64,000 nucleotides of DNA from assembly GCA_001013295.1 (NCBI GenBank), contig LAZY01000044.1, positions 1 through 64,000 on the forward strand, in the 5' to 3' direction. The position numbers and the translations under genes are program-made. The first letter of the stretch is position 1. Each line of letters opens with the position of its first letter. A model generated the notes under the pieces. That model was not told the DNA's origin, did no database searches, and was given only the letters and a program-made list of their open reading frames with translations. The stretch comes from Chryseobacterium indologenes (GTDB lineage: Bacteria; Bacteroidota; Bacteroidia; Flavobacteriales; Weeksellaceae). Shown in pieces: positions 52,045-60,818 of this stretch.

Positions 52045-52593
52045 ATGAGTTCAGAATCAAACAACCCCCTACAATCAGGTGTAATGTCTAACAATCTTAT
52101 CAAAGTTTTAGTAGATAACTATCGTCAGAATCACCTGCCAGCTATTAAAAATAATTTAGGAATAGAAGACGCTCATTCTATATGGTTTGACCTTCCTAAA
52201 CTAAAAAGATTCATTGCTATAGTGGAAGAAGAAGCTTTAAAAACCAACCCCGAAGTTACTGAAGATGATTTAGGGATCAGATTTTATTATGCATCCTATC
52301 CAAAAGCTGAGAACTGGGATATTATGGACTCTCACCCTGTACCGAAGGAATATGCTGAAAAACACACGTTAGTGATGATTCCTACGCTAAAAAGCACAAA
52401 TGAAGAGGGAGATATTCTTCACTCTGATTTCAATACCCTTCAAGCCAGCGGTAAATCTTTAGGATTAAGTACAGCCAAAAAAGCAGGACCTCCCAATGGT
52501 GGACCTTCCGGGCCTTCCGATGATGATGGAACTATTGGAGAAAATAACGGAACACTTATCCCACCATCAGCACCTATGGGTGAATCTTATTAA
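52045..52593 (+). CDS. Protein of unknown function with Pro/Gly-rich tail, leading a two-component cassette
   Basis: A 182-residue soluble protein. A folded part (about 18-135) begins NNLIKVLVDNYRQNHLPAIK and contains ENWDIMDSHPVPKEYAEKH. The flexible tail (about 145-182) is rich in Gly, Pro and Ser (AGPPNGGPSGPSDDDG). No signal peptide or known domain. It is followed at 27 bp by a membrane protein and then a sensor kinase and regulator, so it is probably part of the signalling unit, perhaps as a partner or sensor input. Confidence 0.7.
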   Translation: MSSESNNPLQSGVMSNNLIKVLVDNYRQNHLPAIKNNLGIEDAHSIWFDLPKLKRFIAIVEEEALKTNPEVTEDDLGIRFYYASYPKAENWDIMDSHPVPKEYAEKHTLVMIPTLKSTNEEGDILHSDFNTLQASGKSLGLSTAKKAGPPNGGPSGPSDDDGTIGENNGTLIPPSAPMGESY

Positions 52594-52619
52594 TCACCAT
52601 TTATATTTCAAAACACAAT

Positions 52620-53264
52620 ATGACCGAGTTCCAGGAATTTGTCCAAAACAGCATGCTTTTCTCTGAAGGGCTTGCTGCATTCGTTGCACTTTTATATTAT
52701 AACCGCTTAAAAGAACTACAGTGGAAGCTTTTTGCCTTATATCTGGTGATCATTTTTCTAGGGGAAGCATATGGTAAATGGGGGAGTTTTATTCATTTTA
52801 CAAAAGCTCAGTACTTTAATTATCTTTTAATGCCTATCCAGTTCATATTTTTTTATTGGTTATATGCAGCAAAATCTTTAGGAAAACCCAAGTTGTTTTG
52901 GATATTATCCATTTTATATTTACTTTCATTTCTTCCTAACGAATTGTATTTTGTAAAGAATAAGATAGTATTTGCCTTCAACTATACATTGGGATGCTTG
53001 ATGCTGATGCTTTTAGTAATCATGGAGTATTATAAGCAAATTACCTCGCAGGACATTCTCAATTTCTATAAAAACAAAATGTTTTATATTAACTTGGGAA
53101 TTACATTGGCCTATATAGGAACATTACCCTTTATGACATTCATGTCACTGTTGGTAAAATACAAAGAAATCTGGGATATTTATTTTAGTTATTTCCTGAT
53201 CTCTGGATTCGTGATGTATATTTTATTTGCAAGTTCATTCATATGGGGAAAACGGAACTCTTAA
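52620..53264 (+). CDS. Membrane protein encoded upstream of the sensor kinase
   Basis: A 214-residue protein with about six to seven transmembrane helices and almost no soluble part. No family is recognised. Its C-terminal coding end overlaps the sensor-kinase start by 22 bp, so the two are translationally coupled, and it may form the sensing part of the kinase in the membrane. Confidence 0.75.
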   Translation: MTEFQEFVQNSMLFSEGLAAFVALLYYNRLKELQWKLFALYLVIIFLGEAYGKWGSFIHFTKAQYFNYLLMPIQFIFFYWLYAAKSLGKPKLFWILSILYLLSFLPNELYFVKNKIVFAFNYTLGCLMLMLLVIMEYYKQITSQDILNFYKNKMFYINLGITLAYIGTLPFMTFMSLLVKYKEIWDIYFSYFLISGFVMYILFASSFIWGKRNS

Positions 53265-54028
53265 TTGTCATTATTCTATTTAATATACTTTTTGTAATGT
53301 TCATCGTTGCAGTGATGGTCTATATCATCAACTACAGACAGCGAAAAAAGGAATACCTGAACGAAATTGAGATGAAAAATGAGCTTCATCAGCGGGAACT
53401 TCTGTCTACCCAACTGGAGATCCAGCAAGCCACCATGCAGCAGATCGGTCGGGAACTTCATGATAATATCGGACAGAAACTAACTCTCGTAAGTCTGTAT
53501 GTACAACAGATGCTCTACGAAAATAAAGCTCCGGAAGCCAGTGAAAGAATAGACCAGGTCTCACAGATCATCAACCAGTCTCTCCAGGATCTCCGCAGCC
53601 TTTCAAAAACTCTGACGGATGATAATATCAACCAGAAGGAAATCATAACTTTGATTCAGGAAGAAGTGGATAACACCAATTCTTTCAGAAAATGTAAGGT
53701 AAGTTTCGAGCATAATTTCAGCCAGCTGGATCTGGGATTTGTGCATAAAAATGTACTTCTCAGGATTACCCAGGAATTTATTCAGAACAGCATCAAGCAT
53801 TCCGGCTGTCAGAATATTTTCATCAACCTGAATACCTCCGAGGATATTCTCTGGGAGCTTACCATTTGTGATGATGGCAAAGGATTCGATACCAAGAAGG
53901 TAACTTCCAATGGTATTGGCCTTACCAACATGAAAAACAGAGCTGAGATCATTGGTGCCCAGTTCAGTCTTGAAAGTAAGGAAAACGAAGGCACCACTCT
54001 TCATATTATTTTTAAAAAACAGTCATGA
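53243..54028 (+). CDS. Sensor histidine kinase (HisKA_3/NarX-like)
   Basis: A 261-residue kinase. One transmembrane helix (about 6-30) is followed by a coiled coil and a HisKA_3 dimerisation domain, with the phosphorylated His H73 in GRELHDNIGQKL. A HATPase domain carries CDDGKGFD and GIGLTNMKNRAE. There is no extracytoplasmic sensor domain, so sensing must be through the membrane helix or the neighbour membrane protein. It ends in an ATGA overlap with the response regulator. Confidence 0.92.
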   Translation: MGKTELLIVIILFNILFVMFIVAVMVYIINYRQRKKEYLNEIEMKNELHQRELLSTQLEIQQATMQQIGRELHDNIGQKLTLVSLYVQQMLYENKAPEASERIDQVSQIINQSLQDLRSLSKTLTDDNINQKEIITLIQEEVDNTNSFRKCKVSFEHNFSQLDLGFVHKNVLLRITQEFIQNSIKHSGCQNIFINLNTSEDILWELTICDDGKGFDTKKVTSNGIGLTNMKNRAEIIGAQFSLESKENEGTTLHIIFKKQS

Positions 54029-54666
54029 AAAAATCTATTGTAATCGTTGACGACCATATACTTATTGCCAAAGCCCTGGAAGGGATCATCAGTAACTTCA
54101 GTGAGTTTGAGGTTATCTATGTCTGTGAAAATGGCAAAGACCTGATTCAGAAGTTTGAAGAAGGCAACATTATTCCGGATATTATCCTTTTAGACATCAG
54201 TATGCCGATCATGGACGGCTTTGAAACAGCAGCCTGGCTTACCAAAAACCATTCTGACATCAAGATCATGGCTCTCAGCATGCAGGGAGATGACAACAGT
54301 GTGATCAAAATGATCAAAAATGGAGCAAAGGGCTATCTTCTGAAAAATACCCATCCCAAAGATCTAGAAACAGCACTTTCCAGGCTGAACACTGACGGCT
54401 TCTTTTATCCTGAATGGGCTTCAAAAATCATTTTTTCCAACCTCGGAAAGGATCAGGAATCTGAAGCTGCGGTAAAAATCTCTGAGCGGGAAAAAGAATT
54501 CCTGAAGTATACCGTAACTGAGCTCAGCTACAAAGAAATTGCAGACAGAATGTGTTGCAGTCCGAGAACTGTAGAAAGCTACAGAGATCAGCTTTGCGAA
54601 AAACTGGATTTAAAAACCCGTGTAGGGCTTGCTGTTTTTGCCATCAAAAATGGTTTTGCCAATTAA
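54025..54666 (+). CDS. NarL/LuxR-type response regulator
   Basis: A 213-residue regulator. The receiver domain has the acidic pocket at D9-D10 and the phospho-acceptor Asp D57 in ILLDISMPIMDG. The LuxR-type HTH (about 150-205, YKEIADRMCCSPRTVESYRDQL) binds DNA. It is co-transcribed and paired with the kinase. No operator is obvious. Confidence 0.95.
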   Translation: MKKSIVIVDDHILIAKALEGIISNFSEFEVIYVCENGKDLIQKFEEGNIIPDIILLDISMPIMDGFETAAWLTKNHSDIKIMALSMQGDDNSVIKMIKNGAKGYLLKNTHPKDLETALSRLNTDGFFYPEWASKIIFSNLGKDQESEAAVKISEREKEFLKYTVTELSYKEIADRMCCSPRTVESYRDQLCEKLDLKTRVGLAVFAIKNGFAN

Positions 54667-54915
54667 ATCAAATATAAAATTATTCTCCAAAACGGGAATT
54701 TTAACGATAATTATTTACTCAAAACAAGCCTAATAATAAAAAATCAAAAACACAAATGATAGAATTGATTAAAATTCAACATAAACCAAATTAATTTAAA
54801 ACAAACGCAAATAAAACACCGATCAAATAAGAATAATTTAAATAAATTGCAAAATAATTTGCATGTCAATTTTAAATAATATAATTTCACATCCTCAAAT
54901 CCAAAATTTAATGAT

Positions 54916-55929
54916 ATGAAAAAATTCTTATTTGGAGCCCTCGTTCTGGGCTTAATGTCAGCGTGTAATACCGACAGCGTGACTAATCAAAACGATCCTC
55001 CGGTGAGTCAGGAAGTTTCTCCAGGAAGTGCCATGAAAAGAAGCTGTCCTTCTGAAGAGATAAGGGCAGAAATGCTTCAGAAAAATCCTGCCCTGAGACA
55101 AAAAATGACGGAGATCGAAGCCGGAACAGAGAGGTATCTCAACAACCTTGCACTAGGCAAAGTTCTTGCCGATGGTACCGTTGAAATCCCGGTTGTCTTC
55201 AATGTTATCTACAACACTTCCGCTCAAAATGTTTCTGATGCCAGAATCGCAGAACAAATTGCCGTTCTGAATGCAGATTATGGAGCTACCAATACTGATA
55301 TTGGGAATATCCCTGCCGCATTCAAACCTTCTGCAGCAGGTGATGTAAAAATCCGTTTCAAACTGGTGGCTACCAACCGTAAACAAAACTCAAAAACAGG
55401 TTGGAAATCTAATCTGGAAGAAATGAAAAAAGCAAGCACCGGAGGTATTGATGCCACTGATGTCACTAAAAATATGAATATCTGGGTAGTGAATTCTATT
55501 CTTGATCAAAACGGACAGCCCGGAACATTGGGGTATGCTTATTATCCGGAAAATGCCGGGCAATGGTATGACGGTCTTGTAATAGGCTATCAGTATATCG
55601 GGAAAACAGGGGCTTCTGCACCATTCAACCTGGGAAGAACGGTAACCCATGAAGTAGGGCACTACCTGAATCTTCCGCACCTTTGGGGATCTTCTGATGC
55701 AGGATGCCAGACAGATTATTCTAACGATACACCGGTTTCCCCTGGTCCAAACTATGGAACACCTACCTACCCTCTTAACAGAGTATGCGGAGGGGTAAGC
55801 CGTTCTCAGATGTTCATGAACTATATGGACTATGTAGATGATAAAGTAATGATCATGTTCTCTGCCAATCAGAAAACAAGAATGCAGGCTGTAGTAGCTG
55901 CTTCAGGCCCAAGATCCGGACTTAGATAA
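54916..55929 (+). CDS. M43-type zinc metalloprotease lipoprotein, copy 1
   Basis: A 337-residue protein with lipobox MSAC (Cys17). The catalytic domain has the extended zinc motif HEVGHYLNLPHLWG (from residue 245) and the downstream Met-turn region FMNYMDYVDD, typical of M43/pappalysin-like (metzincin) enzymes. The pro-region (about 20-85) includes QKNPALRQKMTEIE. A secreted or surface-anchored protease. It is paralogous to the next gene. Confidence 0.93.
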   Translation: MKKFLFGALVLGLMSACNTDSVTNQNDPPVSQEVSPGSAMKRSCPSEEIRAEMLQKNPALRQKMTEIEAGTERYLNNLALGKVLADGTVEIPVVFNVIYNTSAQNVSDARIAEQIAVLNADYGATNTDIGNIPAAFKPSAAGDVKIRFKLVATNRKQNSKTGWKSNLEEMKKASTGGIDATDVTKNMNIWVVNSILDQNGQPGTLGYAYYPENAGQWYDGLVIGYQYIGKTGASAPFNLGRTVTHEVGHYLNLPHLWGSSDAGCQTDYSNDTPVSPGPNYGTPTYPLNRVCGGVSRSQMFMNYMDYVDDKVMIMFSANQKTRMQAVVAASGPRSGLR

Positions 55930-55962
55930 CCGATCACTTCAAATTTGATTACTAAAAAATAT

Positions 55963-55992
55963 AATCTATCTCTACTCAGGGATAGATTTTTT
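55963..55992 (+). terminator. Intrinsic terminator of M43 copy 1
   Basis: AATCTATC / GATAGATT (8-bp stem, 10-nt loop) is followed by T. It is almost identical to the terminator of the second copy. Confidence 0.8.
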
Positions 55993-56319
55993 ATTTCTTT
56001 AATGCTATCAGTATTAAAAACAACATTGCACTCCTATAACACATGTTTATTATAAAACAAAATTTATAAATATTTTCAAGCTTTTATTTAAATTAAAAAT
56101 ATTCCCAGAAATACCAAAAACATAAAATTATATACATTAAAAAATATTATCAGATTTAAAAATAAACAATTCTATACTGTTTAATTAAAATTCAACACAA
56201 TCTAAAAACCGCAATAATAAACATAAATAAAACCACAATTAAATAAAAATTATGAAATAATTTTGCCAATTAGTTAAAAATTAAATAAATTAACACTCTC
56301 AAAATTCAAAATAACGATT
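55993..56319. other. AT-rich intergenic region between the two M43 genes
   Basis: 327 bp of extremely AT-rich DNA without an open frame. Short stretches (TTAAAATTCAACA, TAAATAAAAC, AAATAATTTTGC) recur in the region before copy 1, so this is a duplicated promoter region. TAATTTTG at about 56257-56264 matches the -7 consensus. Confidence 0.6.
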
Positions 56320-57324
56320 ATGAAAAAACTATTTTTTGGAGCACTTATGCTCGGCGTAATGTCTGCCTGTAACAGTGACAACATTAACAATCAAAATGAA
56401 ACTCCGGTTGACGAACCATCTCTTTCCGCTGGAATTGCTCAAAGAGGATGTGCTTCTGAGGAAGTACGACAAGAAGCTTTAAAAAACAGCCCTGAACTCA
56501 GACAAAGGTTTGTAACATTGGAAAATAATACCGAAAAATTCGCTAACAACCTGGCTTTAGGAAAAGTTCTTGCTGATGGCACCGTTGAAATTCCGGTTAT
56601 AGTGAATGTTTTATACAAGACTACAGCAGAGAATGTTTCCGATGCAAGAATCGCAGAACAAATCAGTGTCCTGAACGCTGACTATTCTGGCACAAACAGC
56701 GATGCCAGTAAAATCCCTTCAGAATTTCAAACTGTAAGTTCCGGTGATACGAAGGTAAAATTCAGATTGGTAAATACTGTCAGAAAATCGACTTCAAAAA
56801 CAAGCTGGGCAACAAATGATGATATGAAAAAAGCATCCAAAGGAGGTATTGATGCCACTAGCCCGACAAATTATCTAAACATCTGGGTAGTAGGTAAAAT
56901 GACCAGCCAGGGAAAAACCATTCTTGGATACGCTACATTTCCTGAATCTGCCGGATTATGGAATGATGGCGTTGTCATCGGAGCTCCTTATTTTGGAAAA
57001 ACCGGAGCTTCATCTCCTTTTAACTTAGGAAGAACAGCTACTCATGAAGTAGGACATTATTTGAACCTAAGACATATTTGGGGAGATGCTAATTGTGGAA
57101 ATGACCTGGTAAGCGATACTCCTACACAGACAACAGCTAATTATGGTAAACCAACTTATCCTCTTTACAACACTTGCGGCGGTGTCAACAGATCTGTGAT
57201 GTTTATGAACTACATGGATTATGTAGATGATGGTGCCATGTTTATGTTCTCGGCAGGGCAGAAAACAAGAATGCAGTCTGTGGTGGCTTCTTCTGGCGCA
57301 AGATCCGGATTAAGAGTTTATTAA
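56320..57324 (+). CDS. M43-type zinc metalloprotease lipoprotein, copy 2
   Basis: A 334-residue paralogue of the protein above, alike in lipobox (MSAC), pro-region and zinc motif HEVGHYLNLRHIWG (from residue 242), with the same FMNYMDYVDD end. The two diverge in the middle (SWATNDDMKKASKGGI). It carries its own matching terminator, so a complete unit was duplicated. Differences at the substrate-facing positions suggest different cleavage preferences. Confidence 0.93.
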   Translation: MKKLFFGALMLGVMSACNSDNINNQNETPVDEPSLSAGIAQRGCASEEVRQEALKNSPELRQRFVTLENNTEKFANNLALGKVLADGTVEIPVIVNVLYKTTAENVSDARIAEQISVLNADYSGTNSDASKIPSEFQTVSSGDTKVKFRLVNTVRKSTSKTSWATNDDMKKASKGGIDATSPTNYLNIWVVGKMTSQGKTILGYATFPESAGLWNDGVVIGAPYFGKTGASSPFNLGRTATHEVGHYLNLRHIWGDANCGNDLVSDTPTQTTANYGKPTYPLYNTCGGVNRSVMFMNYMDYVDDGAMFMFSAGQKTRMQSVVASSGARSGLRVY

Positions 57325-57346
57325 ATTATATTATTTTTAAATATTT

Positions 57347-57380
57347 AAAATCTATCTCATCTATGGGATAGATTTTTTTA
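57347..57380 (+). terminator. Intrinsic terminator of M43 copy 2
   Basis: AAAATCTATC / GATAGATTTT stem with a T tract 23 bp after the stop, a duplicate of the terminator at 55963-55992. Confidence 0.82.
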
Positions 57381-57417
57381 ATATTTTTACGCCACTAAAA
57401 TTTCATGGTCACTAAGG

Positions 57418-58803
57418 ATGAAAAAAATAGCATTAGCATCAGCAATACTGTTGCACTTACATTGTTATAAAGCACAGGACACCATTCACACCAGAAACCT
57501 ACAGGCAGATCTTGCCATGATTCACCCTGATAACGCCCTTCAGGAAAAAAAACCGTTCTTTAAAAAGGAATGGGTGAAGAAATCTGTGGCACCTGCCATA
57601 CTTTTCTCTGCCGCGGCCGCAACCTGGGGAGAAAAAGAGAATATCCGTGAGGTAAGAAACCGATATTTGCCCAACTTCAAGGTAAAATACGACGATTATC
57701 TTCAGTATGCCCCTGCGGCAACTGTTTATGGATTAAAGCTTGCCGGGGTAAAAGGGAGAAACAATATAGGAAGAGCTACCTTGTCTTATGGTACCAGTTT
57801 AGTCATTATGGCCATTTTAGTGAATTCCATTAAATATACTGCTAAAGTGGAACGTCCGGACGGTTCCAAAAATAACTCTTTTCCATCGGGGCATGCTGCG
57901 ATGGCGTTCACCAATGCGAGTTTTCTACACAAGGAGTATGGTATGGTAAATCCTGCCTATAGTATTGCAGGATATGGTTCTGCCACCCTTACAGGCCTTG
58001 GCCGAAACCTGAATAACAGACACTGGGTTCCGGATATTCTTGCCGGTGCCGGTATTGGAATTATATCAACAGAGCTTGGGTATTTTTTCATCGATAAAAT
58101 TTATAAGAATAAGGGAGATAATTTAAGCATCTTATCCAGAATACAGGGAAATGATTACCCTTCTTTTCTTGCTCTGAAAATGGGTACAGCATTAGGTACC
58201 ACCAACTTCCTGAGGGAATCAGAACTGGATGACAAAAAACAAGTCGGTTTTGAAGGTGGACTGGAAGGCGCCTATTTCTTTTCAAAAAAATGGGGTGTGG
58301 GAGCGGATATAAGCTTCAGCAGCTTCCCTATTAAATCTCAAAGAATCACCTTTGATGACGGACAGGGTTTTGGTGACCACGAAATCAAAACACAATCTCT
58401 TGGATTCCTGGCTGCAGGGATAGGACCTTATTATTCTCATGAATTTTCTGATAAATGGCAGCTTACTTTAAAGGCAACTGCAGGATATTCAGCAACCGCG
58501 AGTGGAAAAGTATTTGTAAAAGGAGATGGTATAGACACTCCTACTCATGAGCTTCAGATAGCCCGATACAAACCGAAACCTGCTTTCCGTTGGAATACCG
58601 GAGCTTCCATTACCTATAAATTCAATCCGGGATTAGGACTTACACTGTATTCTGACTATAACCAGATCAACTCTACCATCCGTTATCACTTCAGTGACGA
58701 CATTAAAGAAAGTGAAGAACTTGATCAGGAACTTAACCACATGATTGCCAAAGAAAAAATTAATTATGTTACATTAGGCTTACGATTAACGGCCTATTTT
58801 TAA
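57418..58803 (+). CDS. PAP2-superfamily phosphatase fused to a beta-barrel-like domain
   Basis: A 461-residue protein with a signal peptide (1-19, ending CYKAQ). Residues about 50-230 form the PAP2 phosphatase with KYTAKVERPDG (motif 1), SFPSGHAAMAF (motif 2) and GRNLNNRHWVPDI (motif 3), all with intact catalytic residues. From about 235 to 461, alternating aromatic/hydrophobic strands (GLEGAYFFSKKWGVGADISF, ending LGLRLTAYF) look like an outer-membrane beta-barrel. PAP2 proteins dephosphorylate lipid phosphates; the barrel would place it in the outer membrane. Confidence 0.85.
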   Translation: MKKIALASAILLHLHCYKAQDTIHTRNLQADLAMIHPDNALQEKKPFFKKEWVKKSVAPAILFSAAAATWGEKENIREVRNRYLPNFKVKYDDYLQYAPAATVYGLKLAGVKGRNNIGRATLSYGTSLVIMAILVNSIKYTAKVERPDGSKNNSFPSGHAAMAFTNASFLHKEYGMVNPAYSIAGYGSATLTGLGRNLNNRHWVPDILAGAGIGIISTELGYFFIDKIYKNKGDNLSILSRIQGNDYPSFLALKMGTALGTTNFLRESELDDKKQVGFEGGLEGAYFFSKKWGVGADISFSSFPIKSQRITFDDGQGFGDHEIKTQSLGFLAAGIGPYYSHEFSDKWQLTLKATAGYSATASGKVFVKGDGIDTPTHELQIARYKPKPAFRWNTGASITYKFNPGLGLTLYSDYNQINSTIRYHFSDDIKESEELDQELNHMIAKEKINYVTLGLRLTAYF

Positions 58804-58810
58804 AATAAAA

Positions 58811-58837
58811 AAAGCCTTCAGTATTATTGAAGGCTTT
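58811..58837. terminator. Bidirectional terminator between convergent genes
   Basis: AAAGCCTTCA / TGAAGGCTTT with a 7-nt loop, A-rich on one side and T-rich on the other, six bases from the M1 peptidase stop at 58843. Confidence 0.9.
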
Positions 58838-58842
58838 CATTT

Positions 58843-60708
58843 TTATAATGTCTTAGTGTTATCTTCCGGAGTATAATCCATGAAGAGATCTCCGTCCAGT
58901 TTCACCGATTTTACTTTTTTCTTGATAGGAATCACAAGATCGGTCATTTTCTGATCTTTTTCCCAAACAGATAGTGAAAAATGCAGTTTCTCGGTTGTCC
59001 CGTCTTCATAAGCCAATAGAGCATCAAACGGAATCGCAAAACCACCTACGTTCACTACGTTTACAGTAAGCAAATCGTTCATTTGTGAAATTTTCCCCAC
59101 TTTCAAATCAATATAATTATTGGTATAAAACCAATTATGGAAAAACCAGTTCAGATTTTTTCCTGAACCTGTGTTCATTGAATTAAAATAATCCCACGGC
59201 ACAGGATGTTTCCCGTTCCAGTTATTCATATAGTGATGTAAAGCTTTTTTGAATAAGTCATCTCCCAGATAATCTTTCAGAGCCAGATAAGACAGAGAAG
59301 CTTTCACATAAGAATTGTTTCCGTATCCTGCACCGCTTACCTGAGTACTCATGGTAATCACCGGCTGATCCTGTTCTGCAGACGGATCATTGATCCATTT
59401 TTTAACCCTGAAGTTTTTATAAAACTCTTTGACAGCCTCTTCTCCGTTTTCATCAATTCCGATAAGATATTCCAGCGTGGTAGCCCAGCCTTCATCCATA
59501 AAGGCATATCTCGTTTCATTGATTCCCATATAAAAAGGGAAATAGGTATGGGCAATCTCGTGATCTGCTGTAAGCCTGGCATCCCTCAGGTCATCAGGAA
59601 TACTGCTGTCGTTGATCATCATTGGATATTCCATATCAGCATATCCCTGAATGGCAGTCATGGCATTGTAAGGATATTCTACTCCCGGCCATTTTTTGGA
59701 GAACCAATCCAGGTTATAGCGCATCCAGTCTACATAATGTTCAAAATCTTTTGCTCCGTTTTTATACCCGGCCTGTACACTTGCTCTTTTAGTTTTCAGC
59801 TGTACACTTGCGGCATCCCAAACGTAATGATTGCTCATGGCAAAGCAGAAATCCGTAATATGATTGGCTTTAAATTTCCAGACGTTCCATTTATTCTGAC
59901 GGGTTACTTTGCCAGACTTCATTTCCTGCTCTGTTGCAATATGCATTACTTTATCACTCTTCAGCGAAGCTTTATATCTTTTCAGATATTCCGGCTGAAG
60001 AACATCGTCAGGGTTCAGAAATTCACCTGTTGACCAGACTACATAATTTTTGGGTGCTGTAATCGCAAAGCTGTAATCATTGAAGTCGTTGTAAAACTCC
60101 TGTCTGTCTGAATGCGGAAGCATATCCCAGCCATTATAATCATCGTAAACGGAAATTCTTGGGAAAGAATAGGCTACATAAAACGTTTCAGGATCTATCT
60201 GTCCTTCTCTTCCACTCTGTACAGAAAGAGGATATTCCCATTCTATTTTTACCTCAGCTTTAGATCTTGATTTTAAAGCCGATTTAAGTTTTACTTTTTC
60301 AACCGTTCCCCAGCCATCACTATCTATATCATACTTTTCACCATTGACGATAAAAGATTTAATCTTCAGCCCTGAAGACAGAAAGTCTTTAGACACAACC
60401 CCTGATCTTGGTGATTGTGGCTTGTGCAGATTATTTACAAATCTTATGGCCAGTTCATTCAGCTGATCCGGGCTGTTATTTGTATAAACAATCGTTTCTT
60501 TTCCGGAAACCATCTTTGTACCGGCATCCACTTTTACGTCTACATTGTAAATTCCCTTATTCTGCCAATAGTTTTTGCCCGGTGCTCCTGATATATCGCG
60601 TGTCCCTTTATCATAAGCTTTTCTGATATTTCTCGGCATATACAGGTCCTGTGCAGAGAGCTGCATCAAAGAAACCACCATCAGCATTCCGGAAAAAATT
60701 TTCTTCAT
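58843..60708 (-). CDS. M1-family zinc metallopeptidase
   Basis: A 621-residue protein with a signal peptide (1-18, ending LSAQ). The M1 aminopeptidase core carries HEIAH with the third ligand Glu 18 residues on (HEIAHTYFPFYMG ... DEGWA). The usual GAMEN exopeptidase motif is replaced by a GYADMEYPMM-type sequence, so exopeptidase specificity may differ. A C-terminal helical domain follows. It is exported, probably periplasmic or surface. A -7 box TATTTTTG lies 26 bp upstream. Confidence 0.93.
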   Translation of the reverse strand: MKKIFSGMLMVVSLMQLSAQDLYMPRNIRKAYDKGTRDISGAPGKNYWQNKGIYNVDVKVDAGTKMVSGKETIVYTNNSPDQLNELAIRFVNNLHKPQSPRSGVVSKDFLSSGLKIKSFIVNGEKYDIDSDGWGTVEKVKLKSALKSRSKAEVKIEWEYPLSVQSGREGQIDPETFYVAYSFPRISVYDDYNGWDMLPHSDRQEFYNDFNDYSFAITAPKNYVVWSTGEFLNPDDVLQPEYLKRYKASLKSDKVMHIATEQEMKSGKVTRQNKWNVWKFKANHITDFCFAMSNHYVWDAASVQLKTKRASVQAGYKNGAKDFEHYVDWMRYNLDWFSKKWPGVEYPYNAMTAIQGYADMEYPMMINDSSIPDDLRDARLTADHEIAHTYFPFYMGINETRYAFMDEGWATTLEYLIGIDENGEEAVKEFYKNFRVKKWINDPSAEQDQPVITMSTQVSGAGYGNNSYVKASLSYLALKDYLGDDLFKKALHHYMNNWNGKHPVPWDYFNSMNTGSGKNLNWFFHNWFYTNNYIDLKVGKISQMNDLLTVNVVNVGGFAIPFDALLAYEDGTTEKLHFSLSVWEKDQKMTDLVIPIKKKVKSVKLDGDLFMDYTPEDNTKTL

Positions 60709-60733
60709 AACGATCCTTTTTAAAGATAGGTAT

Positions 60734-60741
60734 CAAAAATA
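60734..60741 (-). promoter_or_regulatory. -7 promoter element of the M1 peptidase gene
   Basis: TATTTTTG on the minus strand matches TAnnTTTG. No convincing TTTG is found 17-19 bp upstream. Confidence 0.45.
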
Positions 60742-60818
60742 GCGAAAATGTAACACTGGACGGTAATTTCTTTTGTAATAATGTTTTATGACAGATTATT
60801 TTTTGTTTAAAATATTCT

